A stretch of DNA of 64,000 nt from Bradyrhizobium sp. CB3481 (GTDB taxonomy: Bacteria > Pseudomonadota > Alphaproteobacteria > Rhizobiales > Xanthobacteraceae): assembly GCF_029714305.1 (NCBI RefSeq), contig NZ_CP121647.1, forward strand, positions 3,430,501-3,494,500. Direction: 5' to 3'. Positions 24,604 through 31,704 of the stretch are shown here, piece after piece (positions within the stretch are counted from its first letter, which is position 1; each line of letters begins with the position of its first letter). The translations under genes were made by a program, and so were the position numbers. Below the pieces are notes generated by a model. That model made no database searches. It was not told where the DNA came from and worked only from the letters and a program-made list of their open reading frames with translations.

Positions 24604-25761
24604 TTGACTATCAAGGGCAAAGCCTACATCGCCGGGATCTATGAGCATCCCACCCGGCACGCACCCGATAAATCCACCGCACAGCTCCATGCCGAGGTCG
24701 CCAAAGGCGCGATCGAGGATGCCGGCCTGACCAAGGACGACATCGACGGCTACTTCATGGCCGGCGATGCGCCGGGCGGGCTGTGGCCGATGGTCGATTA
24801 TCTCGGCCTCAACACGAAAAAACTCCGCCATGTCGATTCCACCGAGACCGGCGGCTGTTCCTATCTGATCCATCTCGGCCACGCTGCCGAGGCGATCGCC
24901 GCCGGCAAATGCTCGGTGGCGCTGGTGACGCTCGCCGGCAAGCCGCGCACCGGCCCGATGCCGGCGCGCGCGGCCGGAGCGGAGGCCGATTTCGAGGCCG
25001 CCTATGGCGCGACCACCCACAACGCCTACGGCATGTGTGCCATGCGCCACATGCACGACTACGGCACTACCAGCGAGCAGCTCGCCTGGATCAAGGTCGC
25101 GGCTTCCCACCACGCCCAGTACAACCCGCATGCGATGCTGAAGGAGGTTGTTACGGTCGAGGACGTCATCAACTCGCCGATGATTTCCGATCCGTTGCAT
25201 CGCATGGATTGCTGCGTCGTCACCGATGGCGGCGGTGCGATGATCGTGACCACGCCGGAGATCGCCAAGAGCCTGAAGAAGCCGCTGGTGCGCCTGATCG
25301 GCCATGGCGAGGCGATGAAGGGCCCGCGCGGCGGCAAGGATCTCGATCTCACTTATTCCGCCGGCGTCTGGTCCGGCCCGCGTGCATTCGAGGAAGCGGG
25401 CGTAGCGCCGAAGGACATCAAATACGCTTCGATCTATGACAGTTTCACCATCACGGTGCTGATGCAGCTCGAAGACCTCGGCTTCTGCAAGAAGGGCGAG
25501 GGCGGCAAGTTCGTCGCCGACGGCAATCTCATTTCGGGCGTCGGCAAGCTGCCGTTCAACACCGACGGCGGCGGCCTCTGCAGCAACCATCCGGTCAACC
25601 GCGGCGGCATGACGAAAGTCCTCGAAGCCGTCAGGCAATTGCGCGGCGAAGCGCATCCGAAAGTGCAGGTGCCAAATTGCGATCTCGCGATCGCGCACGG
25701 CACCGGCGGACTCCTTGGCGTGCGTCACGCCGCCTCGACCTGCATTCTGGAGCGCGTGTGA
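24604..25761 (+). CDS. Thiolase-family protein (acetyl-CoA acetyltransferase type)
   Basis: 385 aa from a TTG start with GGAG upstream; upstream in-frame sequence runs through a repeat. It belongs to the non-classical SCPx-thiolase-like group: HVDSTETGGCSYLIHLGHAA with the candidate nucleophile Cys, VINSPMISDPLHRMDCCVVT, and the C-terminal CDLAIAHGTGGLLGVRHAAS with the conserved His and Gly-rich loop. It would cleave or condense beta-ketoacyl-CoA in the cytoplasm. Its stop overlaps the next ATG by one base, and a Zn-ribbon OB-fold protein follows, the usual partner of SCPx-like thiolases. Together with the hydratase and dehydrogenase it forms a beta-oxidation-like unit. Confidence 0.9.
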   Translation: MTIKGKAYIAGIYEHPTRHAPDKSTAQLHAEVAKGAIEDAGLTKDDIDGYFMAGDAPGGLWPMVDYLGLNTKKLRHVDSTETGGCSYLIHLGHAAEAIAAGKCSVALVTLAGKPRTGPMPARAAGAEADFEAAYGATTHNAYGMCAMRHMHDYGTTSEQLAWIKVAASHHAQYNPHAMLKEVVTVEDVINSPMISDPLHRMDCCVVTDGGGAMIVTTPEIAKSLKKPLVRLIGHGEAMKGPRGGKDLDLTYSAGVWSGPRAFEEAGVAPKDIKYASIYDSFTITVLMQLEDLGFCKKGEGGKFVADGNLISGVGKLPFNTDGGGLCSNHPVNRGGMTKVLEAVRQLRGEAHPKVQVPNCDLAIAHGTGGLLGVRHAASTCILERV

Positions 25762-26150
25762 TGGCTGAAGCAAAGAAGTATCCAGCACCGGTGACCAATC
25801 CGGAAACCGCGCCGTTCTGGGAAGCGGCGAAGGCCGGCAAGTTCATCATCAAGCGCTGCACCGCCTGCGGCGAGCGGCACTATTTCCCGCGCTCGATCTG
25901 CCCGTTCTGCGCCTCCGACAAGACCGAGTGGGAGGAGGCGTCCGGCGAAGCGACGATCTACACCTATAGCCTGATGCGGAAGTCACCGACCGGTCCGTAC
26001 GCGATCGCCTATGTCACGCTGAAGGAAGGCCCGTCGCTGCAGACCAACATCGTCGACTGCGATCTGGAAAAACTGAAGATCGGCCAGAAGGTGAAGCTGG
26101 TGTGGAAGCCGACGGAAGGCGCGCCATTGCCGTTCTTCACCGCGGCCTAA
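25761..26150 (+). CDS. Zn-ribbon / OB-fold (DUF35-type) thiolase partner protein
   Basis: 129 aa. The rubredoxin-like zinc ribbon CTACGERHYFPRSICPFC (Cys-x2-Cys-x10-Cys-x2-Cys) is followed by an OB fold (WEEASGEATIYTYSLMRKSP; YAIAYVTLKEGPSLQTNIVD). Proteins of this family bind acyl-CoA or stabilise SCPx-like thiolases and are almost always encoded next to them. Its ATG overlaps the thiolase stop codon, a translationally coupled pair. It acts in the cytoplasm as a subunit of the thiolase complex; assignment of a specific pathway (sterol, fatty acid or aromatic side chain) is not possible from sequence. Confidence 0.92.
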   Translation: MAEAKKYPAPVTNPETAPFWEAAKAGKFIIKRCTACGERHYFPRSICPFCASDKTEWEEASGEATIYTYSLMRKSPTGPYAIAYVTLKEGPSLQTNIVDCDLEKLKIGQKVKLVWKPTEGAPLPFFTAA

Positions 26151-26155
26151 AAAGT

Positions 26156-26301
26156 ACCTTCCCCCCTTGCGGGGGAAGGTGGCGCGAAGCGCCGGATGAG
26201 GGGTTCTCTCCACGAGGGAGATGCGTTTGTGGAAGCAACCCCTCTCCCAATCGAGTTTGTGTTCGACGCCGGCGTAGCCCTCTCCCGCAAGGGGAGAGGG
26301 C
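26156..26301. repeat. Dispersed repeat, two-hairpin family E
   Basis: A first hairpin ACCTTCCCCC / GGGGGAAGGT (26156-26180) and a second GCCCTCTCCC / GGGAGAGGGC (26277-26301) bracket the element. It sits inside an operon-like gap between the OB-fold gene and the hydratase. Confidence 0.75.
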
Positions 26302-26345
26302 GCTGCAACGGGCACCGCAAACAAGAGTTCGGAGGAACAACCGAA

Positions 26346-27206
26346 ATGCCGATCAACTACGAACAACTGATGGCCCTGAAAAACCTCGGCCAGAAATATG
26401 CCTATACCGACCGCGAGGTGATGCTCTACGCCTACGGCATCGGTATGGGCGCCGATCCGATGGACGAAAAAGAACTCGCCTATGTCAACGAGGGCACCTT
26501 CACCCCGCGTCCGCTGAAGGTGGTGCCGACCTTCGCGTCAGTCGCGGCTTGGGGCTCGAATCCCGGCGAGATGAATCTGAACCGCGTGATGGTGGTCGAC
26601 GGCGAGCGCGACATCACCTTCCACAGGCCGTTGCCGAGTGCGGCGAAGATCACCGCCGACTCGACCGTGCTCGACGTGTTCGACAAGGGCAAAGACAAGG
26701 GCGCCGTCATCCGTCACCAGACCGTGCTGAAGGACGAGAACGGAGAGAAGCTGGCAACACTGGTCGCCTCGCGCTTCGCCCGCGGCGACGGCGGCTTTGG
26801 CGGGCCTTCGGAAGGCCAGCCCGAACCGCACAAGGTGCCGGAGCGCGCGCCGGACAAGATCGTCGACATCACGACGCGGCCGGACCAGGCGCTGGTCTAC
26901 CGCCTGTGCGGCGACCGCAATCCGCTGCACTCCGATCCCGAGTTTGCGAGGAAGGCCGGCTTCCCGCGGCCGATCCTGCACGGCATGTGCACCTACGGCA
27001 TCACCTGCCGCGGCGTGCTGCAGACCTACGCCGACTACGATCCATCCGCCTTCAAGCAGCACGTCGCGCGCTTCTCCTCGCCGGTCTATCCCGGCGAGAC
27101 CGTGACGATGGAATTGTGGAAGGACGGCAACATCGTCTCGTTCGAAGCCAAGGTGAAGGCGAGGGGCGTGACGGTGATCAAGAGCGGGAAGACGGTGCTG
27201 GGATAG
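26346..27206 (+). CDS. MaoC-family enoyl-CoA hydratase 2-like protein
   Basis: 286 aa, double hot-dog. The C-terminal hydratase-2 motif is clear: ALVYRLCGDRNPLHSDPEFA then RKAGFPRPILHGMCTYG (Asp and His of the active site). The N-terminal half (YAYGIGMGADPMDEKELAYV, VNEGTFTPRPLKVVPTFASV) is the catalytically inactive hot-dog typical of MFE-2 hydratase domains. It hydrates trans-2-enoyl-CoA to (R)-3-hydroxyacyl-CoA. GGAGGAACAAC precedes the ATG at 26346. It is followed by an SDR of the MFE-2 dehydrogenase type, so the two together do what the peroxisomal multifunctional enzyme does in one chain. Confidence 0.92.
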   Translation: MPINYEQLMALKNLGQKYAYTDREVMLYAYGIGMGADPMDEKELAYVNEGTFTPRPLKVVPTFASVAAWGSNPGEMNLNRVMVVDGERDITFHRPLPSAAKITADSTVLDVFDKGKDKGAVIRHQTVLKDENGEKLATLVASRFARGDGGFGGPSEGQPEPHKVPERAPDKIVDITTRPDQALVYRLCGDRNPLHSDPEFARKAGFPRPILHGMCTYGITCRGVLQTYADYDPSAFKQHVARFSSPVYPGETVTMELWKDGNIVSFEAKVKARGVTVIKSGKTVLG

Positions 27207-27208
27207 GT

Positions 27209-27328
27209 CTCGTGCCCCGGATGCAGCGCAGCACGCAAGTGGTGCGCTGCTGAGCCGGGGCCCACGCCGGCCATAGGTCCCGGCTCAGCGAAGCAGCGTT
27301 TCACGCTGCATCGCGTCCGGGACACGAG
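27209..27328. repeat. Dispersed repeat, family C, copy 2
   Basis: CTCGTGCCCCGGATGCAGCG at the left is mirrored by GCGTCCGGGACACGAG at the right. It lies between the hydratase and dehydrogenase genes and ends 26 bases before the latter's start, so the two genes are separated by a repeat without a strong terminator. Confidence 0.8.
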
Positions 27329-27354
27329 AACGGAAAACAAAACGGGAGAACACC

Positions 27355-28233
27355 ATGGGATTACTCGACGGCAAGGTCGCCATCATCACCGGCGCCGGCG
27401 GCGGGCTCGGTGAAGCCTATGCAAAGCTATTCGCGCGCGAGGGCGCGGCGGTTGTGGTCAACGATCTCGGCGGGCCGCGCGACGGCTCCGGCGCCGACGT
27501 GTCGATGGCGCAGAAGGTGGTCAATGCGATCAAAGAAGAGGGCGGCCGCGCGGTCGCCAACGGCGCGGACATCTCGACCATCGCGGGCGGGCAATCGGTG
27601 TTCGACGACGCCATCAAGAATTTCGGCCGCGCCGACATCTTGGTGAACAATGCCGGCATCCTGCTCGACGAGACGTTTGCGAAAGCCAAGGAAGCCAACT
27701 GGGACAAGGTGATCAAGGTGCACCTCAAGGGCACCTTCTGCTGCACCCAGCCGGTGTTCAAATGGATGCGCGAAAACGGCGGCGGCGTCATCGTCAACAC
27801 GTCCTCGACGTCGGGCCTGATCGGCAATTTCGGCCAGAGCAATTACGGCGCCGCCAAGGGCGGTATCTGGGGACTGTCGAACGTGCTGGCGATCGAGGGC
27901 CGCAAGTACAACATCCGGATCTGGACGCTCGCCCCGGGCGCGCTGACCCGCATGACCGCCGACCTGCCGCGCTACAAGGAAAATCCCGGCGCGGCGCTCG
28001 GCCCTGACGGCATCGCCCCGGCGGTGCTCTACATGGTCAGCGATCTCTCGGGCGACCAGACCGGCAAGGTGCTCGGCGTCTCCGGCCCGCGCGGCGTGCG
28101 CGAGATGCGGATGATGGAGATGGAAGGCTGGAAGCCGCCGTTCACGGGCTGGAAGGCCGAGGATATCGTGACCCACGCCAAGGAGATCTTTTTCTCCGAA
28201 GAGCAGATCAAGATGGGCGCGCGTAGGTTCTGA
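27355..28233 (+). CDS. SDR-family (MFE-2 type) hydroxyacyl-CoA dehydrogenase
   Basis: 292 aa. The Rossmann signature IITGAGGGLGEAYAKLFARE (Thr-Gly-x3-Gly-x-Gly) and the NNAG motif (ADILVNNAGILLDE) are followed by the catalytic Ser-Tyr-Lys set in VNTSSTSGLIGNFGQSNYGA (Ser, Tyr) and AKGG. This matches the dehydrogenase domain of peroxisomal multifunctional enzyme type 2, oxidising (R)-3-hydroxyacyl-CoA to 3-ketoacyl-CoA with NAD. GGGAG precedes the ATG. With the thiolase, OB-fold and MaoC genes it makes a complete hydratase-dehydrogenase-thiolase series; no acyl-CoA ligase or dehydrogenase is in this window. Confidence 0.93.
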   Translation: MGLLDGKVAIITGAGGGLGEAYAKLFAREGAAVVVNDLGGPRDGSGADVSMAQKVVNAIKEEGGRAVANGADISTIAGGQSVFDDAIKNFGRADILVNNAGILLDETFAKAKEANWDKVIKVHLKGTFCCTQPVFKWMRENGGGVIVNTSSTSGLIGNFGQSNYGAAKGGIWGLSNVLAIEGRKYNIRIWTLAPGALTRMTADLPRYKENPGAALGPDGIAPAVLYMVSDLSGDQTGKVLGVSGPRGVREMRMMEMEGWKPPFTGWKAEDIVTHAKEIFFSEEQIKMGARRF

Positions 28234-28254
28234 TTTGCCGGTGATGGAGGTGCC

Positions 28255-28707
28255 ATGCTCGCATTGCGGCCCGCGCGCCCCGAGGAAGGTGCAGAGCTCA
28301 CCGAGCTGTGCCTGCGCTCCAAGGCGGTGTGGGGCTATGACGATGCGTTCATGGCGGCGTGCCGCAAGGAGCTCACGTTGACGCCGGCCAGCATCCGGGC
28401 GTCGCAGGTGCAGGTGGCCGAACTCGACGGCCGCCTCGCCGGGATCGCCGAGGTGAAATCCGCAGGCCGCACAGCCCAGCTCGAAAAGCTGTTCGTCGAG
28501 CCGGCCATGCTCCGGACCGGAACGGGCCGAAGGCTGCTCGATTGGGCCAAGGCGGCAGCCCGCGCCGCGGGCGCCACGGCGCTGGTCATCGAGGCGGACC
28601 CCGATGCCGCCGAATTTTACCGCCGCATGGGGGCGGTTGATGACGGCCTTGTTCCATCGGGCTCGATCCCCGGCAGGCTGATTCCGCGGCTCAATCTGCT
28701 GCTTTGA
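28255..28707 (+). CDS. GNAT-family N-acetyltransferase
   Basis: 150 aa. The acetyl-CoA binding region reads KLFVEPAMLRTGTGRRLLDW (Arg-x-Gly-x-Gly-Arg), with ALVIEADPDAAEFYRRMGAV forming the second motif with the conserved Tyr in the FYRRMGA loop. The N-terminal MLALRPARPEEGAELTELCL is the typical GNAT opening. The substrate is unknown. GGAGG precedes the ATG at 28255, only 21 bases after the SDR stop, so it may be on the same transcript, but its role there is not clear. Confidence 0.88.
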   Translation: MLALRPARPEEGAELTELCLRSKAVWGYDDAFMAACRKELTLTPASIRASQVQVAELDGRLAGIAEVKSAGRTAQLEKLFVEPAMLRTGTGRRLLDWAKAAARAAGATALVIEADPDAAEFYRRMGAVDDGLVPSGSIPGRLIPRLNLLL

Positions 28708-28775
28708 GGGGGAGGTCGGTGATGCTATCCAAGACCGGAATATTCCGTCCCTAAGCCCCTGCAAAGAAGGTAATC

Positions 28776-29729
28776 ATGAAGCTCACCGCCCAGGCCGCAG
28801 GCACCTTTGCGATCGCCCCGACGCCGTTCCACGAGGACGGCCGGATCGACGAGAAATCGATCGACCGGCTAACCGATTTCTACGCCGAAGTCGGCTGCGA
28901 CGGCGTCACCGTACTCGGCATTCTGGGTGAGGCGCCGAAGCTCGACGCAGCCGAGGCGGAGCAGGTCGCGGTTCGCTTCGTCAAGCGCGCCAAGAACATG
29001 CAGATCATCGTCGGCGTCTCGGCGCCGGGTTTTGCCTCAATGCGCTCGCTCGCGAAAGCATCGATGGATGCCGGCGCCGCCGGCGTCATGATCGCGCCGC
29101 CGCCGCATTTGCGCACCGACGATCAGATCACGGGCTATTTCAAGCAGGCGCAGGAAGCGATCGGCGACGAGATTCCCTGGGTGCTGCAGGATTATCCGCT
29201 GACGCTCAACGTCATCTTCACCCCGGCCGTGATCCGCAAGATCGTGATGGATTCACCGTCCTGCGTGATGCTCAAGCATGAGGACTGGCCGGGCCTGGAG
29301 AAGATCACGACGCTGCGCAACTTCCAGAAGGACGGCTCGCTGCGGCCGCTCTCGATCCTGGTCGGCAATGGCGGCCTGTTCCTCGATTTTGAGATGGAGC
29401 GCGGCGCCGACGGCGCCATGACCGGTTACGCTTTCCCGGAACTGTTGATCGACGTCGTCAAGCTGTCGAAGGCCGGCAAGCGCGACGCGGCGCACGACCT
29501 GTTCGATGCGCATCTGCCGCTGATCCGCTACGAGCAGCAGCCGGGTGCGGGACTTTCCGTACGCAAATACGTGCTGCAGAAGCGCGGCATCATTTCCTCC
29601 AGCGCGCAGCGCAAGCCCGGCGCAACGATCACGGCGACTGCGAAGGCTGAGGTCGACTATCTGTTGTCGCGCGTGGCGCGCGTCGACCGCCGCGCCAATC
29701 TGCAACCCCAATCCAGCGCGGCGGGTTAG
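28776..29729 (+). CDS. Dihydrodipicolinate-synthase-family aldolase
   Basis: 317 aa TIM barrel. The DapA family motif GVTVLGILGEAPKLDAAEAE (Gly-x-x-Gly-Glu) and LQDYPL with the conserved Tyr are present, as is the Schiff-base Lys region CVMLKHEDWPGL. True DapA has Thr-Thr at the pyruvate site and lies near lysine genes; here VLGILGEAP replaces VGTTGE, so it belongs to the wider lyase/aldolase group acting on other oxo-acids. AAGAAGG precedes the ATG. It is followed four bases later by a NUDIX hydrolase gene, suggesting one transcript. Confidence 0.88.
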   Translation: MKLTAQAAGTFAIAPTPFHEDGRIDEKSIDRLTDFYAEVGCDGVTVLGILGEAPKLDAAEAEQVAVRFVKRAKNMQIIVGVSAPGFASMRSLAKASMDAGAAGVMIAPPPHLRTDDQITGYFKQAQEAIGDEIPWVLQDYPLTLNVIFTPAVIRKIVMDSPSCVMLKHEDWPGLEKITTLRNFQKDGSLRPLSILVGNGGLFLDFEMERGADGAMTGYAFPELLIDVVKLSKAGKRDAAHDLFDAHLPLIRYEQQPGAGLSVRKYVLQKRGIISSSAQRKPGATITATAKAEVDYLLSRVARVDRRANLQPQSSAAG

Positions 29730-29733
29730 TCAC

Positions 29734-30534
29734 ATGGCTGAAACCGTCGCCCCGCGCCCTGCCTCCACCATCCTGCTGCTGCGCGACAGCGCCGAGCGCA
29801 AGGAGATCGAGGTCTTCATGATGGTTCGCCATTATGAGATCGACTTCAATTCCGGCGCGCTGGTGTTTCCCGGCGGCAGCGTCGACAAGGGCGACAAGGA
29901 GATCATCGCGAACCCTGCGCTCTATTCGGGCGGCGAGGGGCTCGATGAGGTCACGCTCAGCTTCCGCATCGCCGCGATCCGTGAAACGTTTGAGGAAAGC
30001 GGCATCTTGCTGGCGCGGCCGAAGGGATCGCAGGCGCTGGTCGAGGCCAGGCGCGCCAGCGAGATCGAAGCGGCGCATCGTGCCGACCTCTGCGACGGCA
30101 AGATCACCTTCCTGAAGGTGCTCGCCGACAACGGCATGGTGCTGGCGCTCGATGAGCTCGTACCCTATGCGCACTGGATCACGCCGGAGGGCATGCCGAA
30201 GCGGTTCGACACCTGGTTCTTCCTCGCCGCCGCGCCGCCCGAACAGGTCGGCGCCCATGACGGCAAGGAATCCACCGACTCGATCTGGGTCTCGCCGCGC
30301 GAGGCGCTGGAAGGCGGCGAGACCGGGCGCTTCAAGCTGCCGTTCCCGACCACGCGCAACCTGATCAAGCTCGGCAAGCACGCGAGCGTGGCGTCGGCGC
30401 TCGATGACTCCAGAGGCAAATCGATCGTCACGGTGACGCCGGTCATGACCAGGAACAATGGCGGCCGGCAGCTCCGCATTCCGATCGAGGCGGGCTACGA
30501 CGGCGACGTGTTCGAGGTCGGCTCGGTCGGCTGA
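29734..30534 (+). CDS. NUDIX hydrolase
   Basis: 266 aa. The NUDIX signature is split by an insertion: NSGALVFPGGSVDKGD opens it, and RIAAIRETFEESGILLARPK supplies Arg-Glu-x-x-Glu-Glu-x-Gly-Ile about 30 residues later. Such inserted NUDIX boxes are typical of the NUDT19-like family that cleaves CoA or acyl-CoA. The C-terminal part (WVSPREALEGGETGRFKLPF) fits that group. It starts only four bases after the DapA-like stop, without a strong ribosome site, so translation may be coupled. Activity on CoA esters is inferred from family resemblance only. Confidence 0.87.
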   Translation: MAETVAPRPASTILLLRDSAERKEIEVFMMVRHYEIDFNSGALVFPGGSVDKGDKEIIANPALYSGGEGLDEVTLSFRIAAIRETFEESGILLARPKGSQALVEARRASEIEAAHRADLCDGKITFLKVLADNGMVLALDELVPYAHWITPEGMPKRFDTWFFLAAAPPEQVGAHDGKESTDSIWVSPREALEGGETGRFKLPFPTTRNLIKLGKHASVASALDDSRGKSIVTVTPVMTRNNGGRQLRIPIEAGYDGDVFEVGSVG

Positions 30535-30630
30535 GTCGGCTGCATCCACACTTCGTCGTGCACCGAAGTATTGCGGCGCTGACAGGCTGTAATGTCCGGT
30601 CCTGATATTGATCGAGACCGGGTCGGAGAC

Positions 30631-31542
30631 ATGGGTAAGGAGCAGCATACGGGTATCGCGAGCGAACTGGCGCTGCTGCTGGTGCTCGCGACGCTGTGGG
30701 GCGCTTCCTACACATTCCTGAAGGTGGCGGTGGCAACGATCCCGCCGGTCACGCTGATTGCAGGCCGCACCCTGATCGCCGGACTGCTGCTGATCGCGAT
30801 CATGCGCTGGCGCGGGATTGCCTTGCCGGCGGATGCCGCGAACTGGCGGCGCTTCCTGTTCCAGGCCTGTCTCAACAGCGTCATTCCCTGGACCATGGTG
30901 GCCTGGGGCACCCGAGCGCTGGATGCCGGGGTCGCAACCATCCTGAACTCGACGGCGCCGATCTTCACGTTCTTCCTGACCTTCGCGATCACCCGCCACG
31001 AGCCGGTGACGTTTCGTAAGCTGGTCGGCGTCGCCGCGGGGATGCTGGGCATCTGTCTGATCGTCGGCGTGCAGGCGCTGGCGGGGCTGGGCGAGCAACT
31101 GGCCGCGCAGATCGTCCTGTTGCTGGCCGCCGTCTGCTACGCGGGAGCGGCGATCTTCGGCCGCGCCTTCAGGGATCTCGATCCGATGACGCCGGCCGCG
31201 GGATCGCTGCTCTGCGGCGCCGCGGTCCTGATCCCGCTGAGCGTGGTGGTGGACCGGCCATGGACGCTGGCGCCGTCGACGAATTCGCTCCTGGCGCTAT
31301 TGGGGCTCGCGGTGTTCTCCACGGCATTCGCCTTCGTGATCTACTTCCGTCTGATCCAGACGCTTGGTTCGGTCGGCGCTACCGCGCAGGCCTATCTGCG
31401 CGTGCCGATCGGCGTCGCGGTGGGGGTGCTGTTCCTCGGCGAGCAGCTCAGCCCGACGGTCTGGATCGGGCTTGGCTGCGTCGTCGTCGGTGTCGCCGCG
31501 ATGACGATCCCCGCGCGCAAGTCGCCCCGCGCCGCCGCCTGA
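30631..31542 (+). CDS. EamA/DMT-family transporter
   Basis: 303 aa with ten hydrophobic segments arranged as two EamA repeats; the first opens with ELALLLVLATLWGASYTFLK and the second with LAAQIVLLLAAVCYAGAAIF, GRAF. The pattern is that of inner-membrane drug/metabolite exporters (RhaT/YddG-like). The substrate is not predictable; amino acids, nucleosides or small organic ions are exported by relatives. An in-frame ATG 39 bases upstream (30592) lacks a ribosome site, and I prefer 30631, preceded by GGTCGGAG. A second, different EamA transporter is at 48288. Confidence 0.88.
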   Translation: MGKEQHTGIASELALLLVLATLWGASYTFLKVAVATIPPVTLIAGRTLIAGLLLIAIMRWRGIALPADAANWRRFLFQACLNSVIPWTMVAWGTRALDAGVATILNSTAPIFTFFLTFAITRHEPVTFRKLVGVAAGMLGICLIVGVQALAGLGEQLAAQIVLLLAAVCYAGAAIFGRAFRDLDPMTPAAGSLLCGAAVLIPLSVVVDRPWTLAPSTNSLLALLGLAVFSTAFAFVIYFRLIQTLGSVGATAQAYLRVPIGVAVGVLFLGEQLSPTVWIGLGCVVVGVAAMTIPARKSPRAAA

Positions 31543-31704
31543 ACGCGCCATACGGTGCAAAATTGCGGCGATAGTGGCCGCCAAGCCGGCCCAGGCGCGG
31601 CCTGGGACGGGGTTCGGCCCGGCTTTACCATCGTTCCCGGCATGTTCCCTAAGCCCCGAAAGGCGTTGTATATACTAGGCCGACTGGAGCCCGGCCCCGA
31701 CCAC

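Noticed and set aside
27427..28764. A 445-codon minus-strand frame across the SDR and GNAT genes
   Set aside because: His/Asp/Arg-rich shadow without any fold signature.
29629..31098. A 489-codon minus-strand frame across the NUDIX and DMT genes
   Set aside because: Composition typical of antisense frames, no ribosome site.
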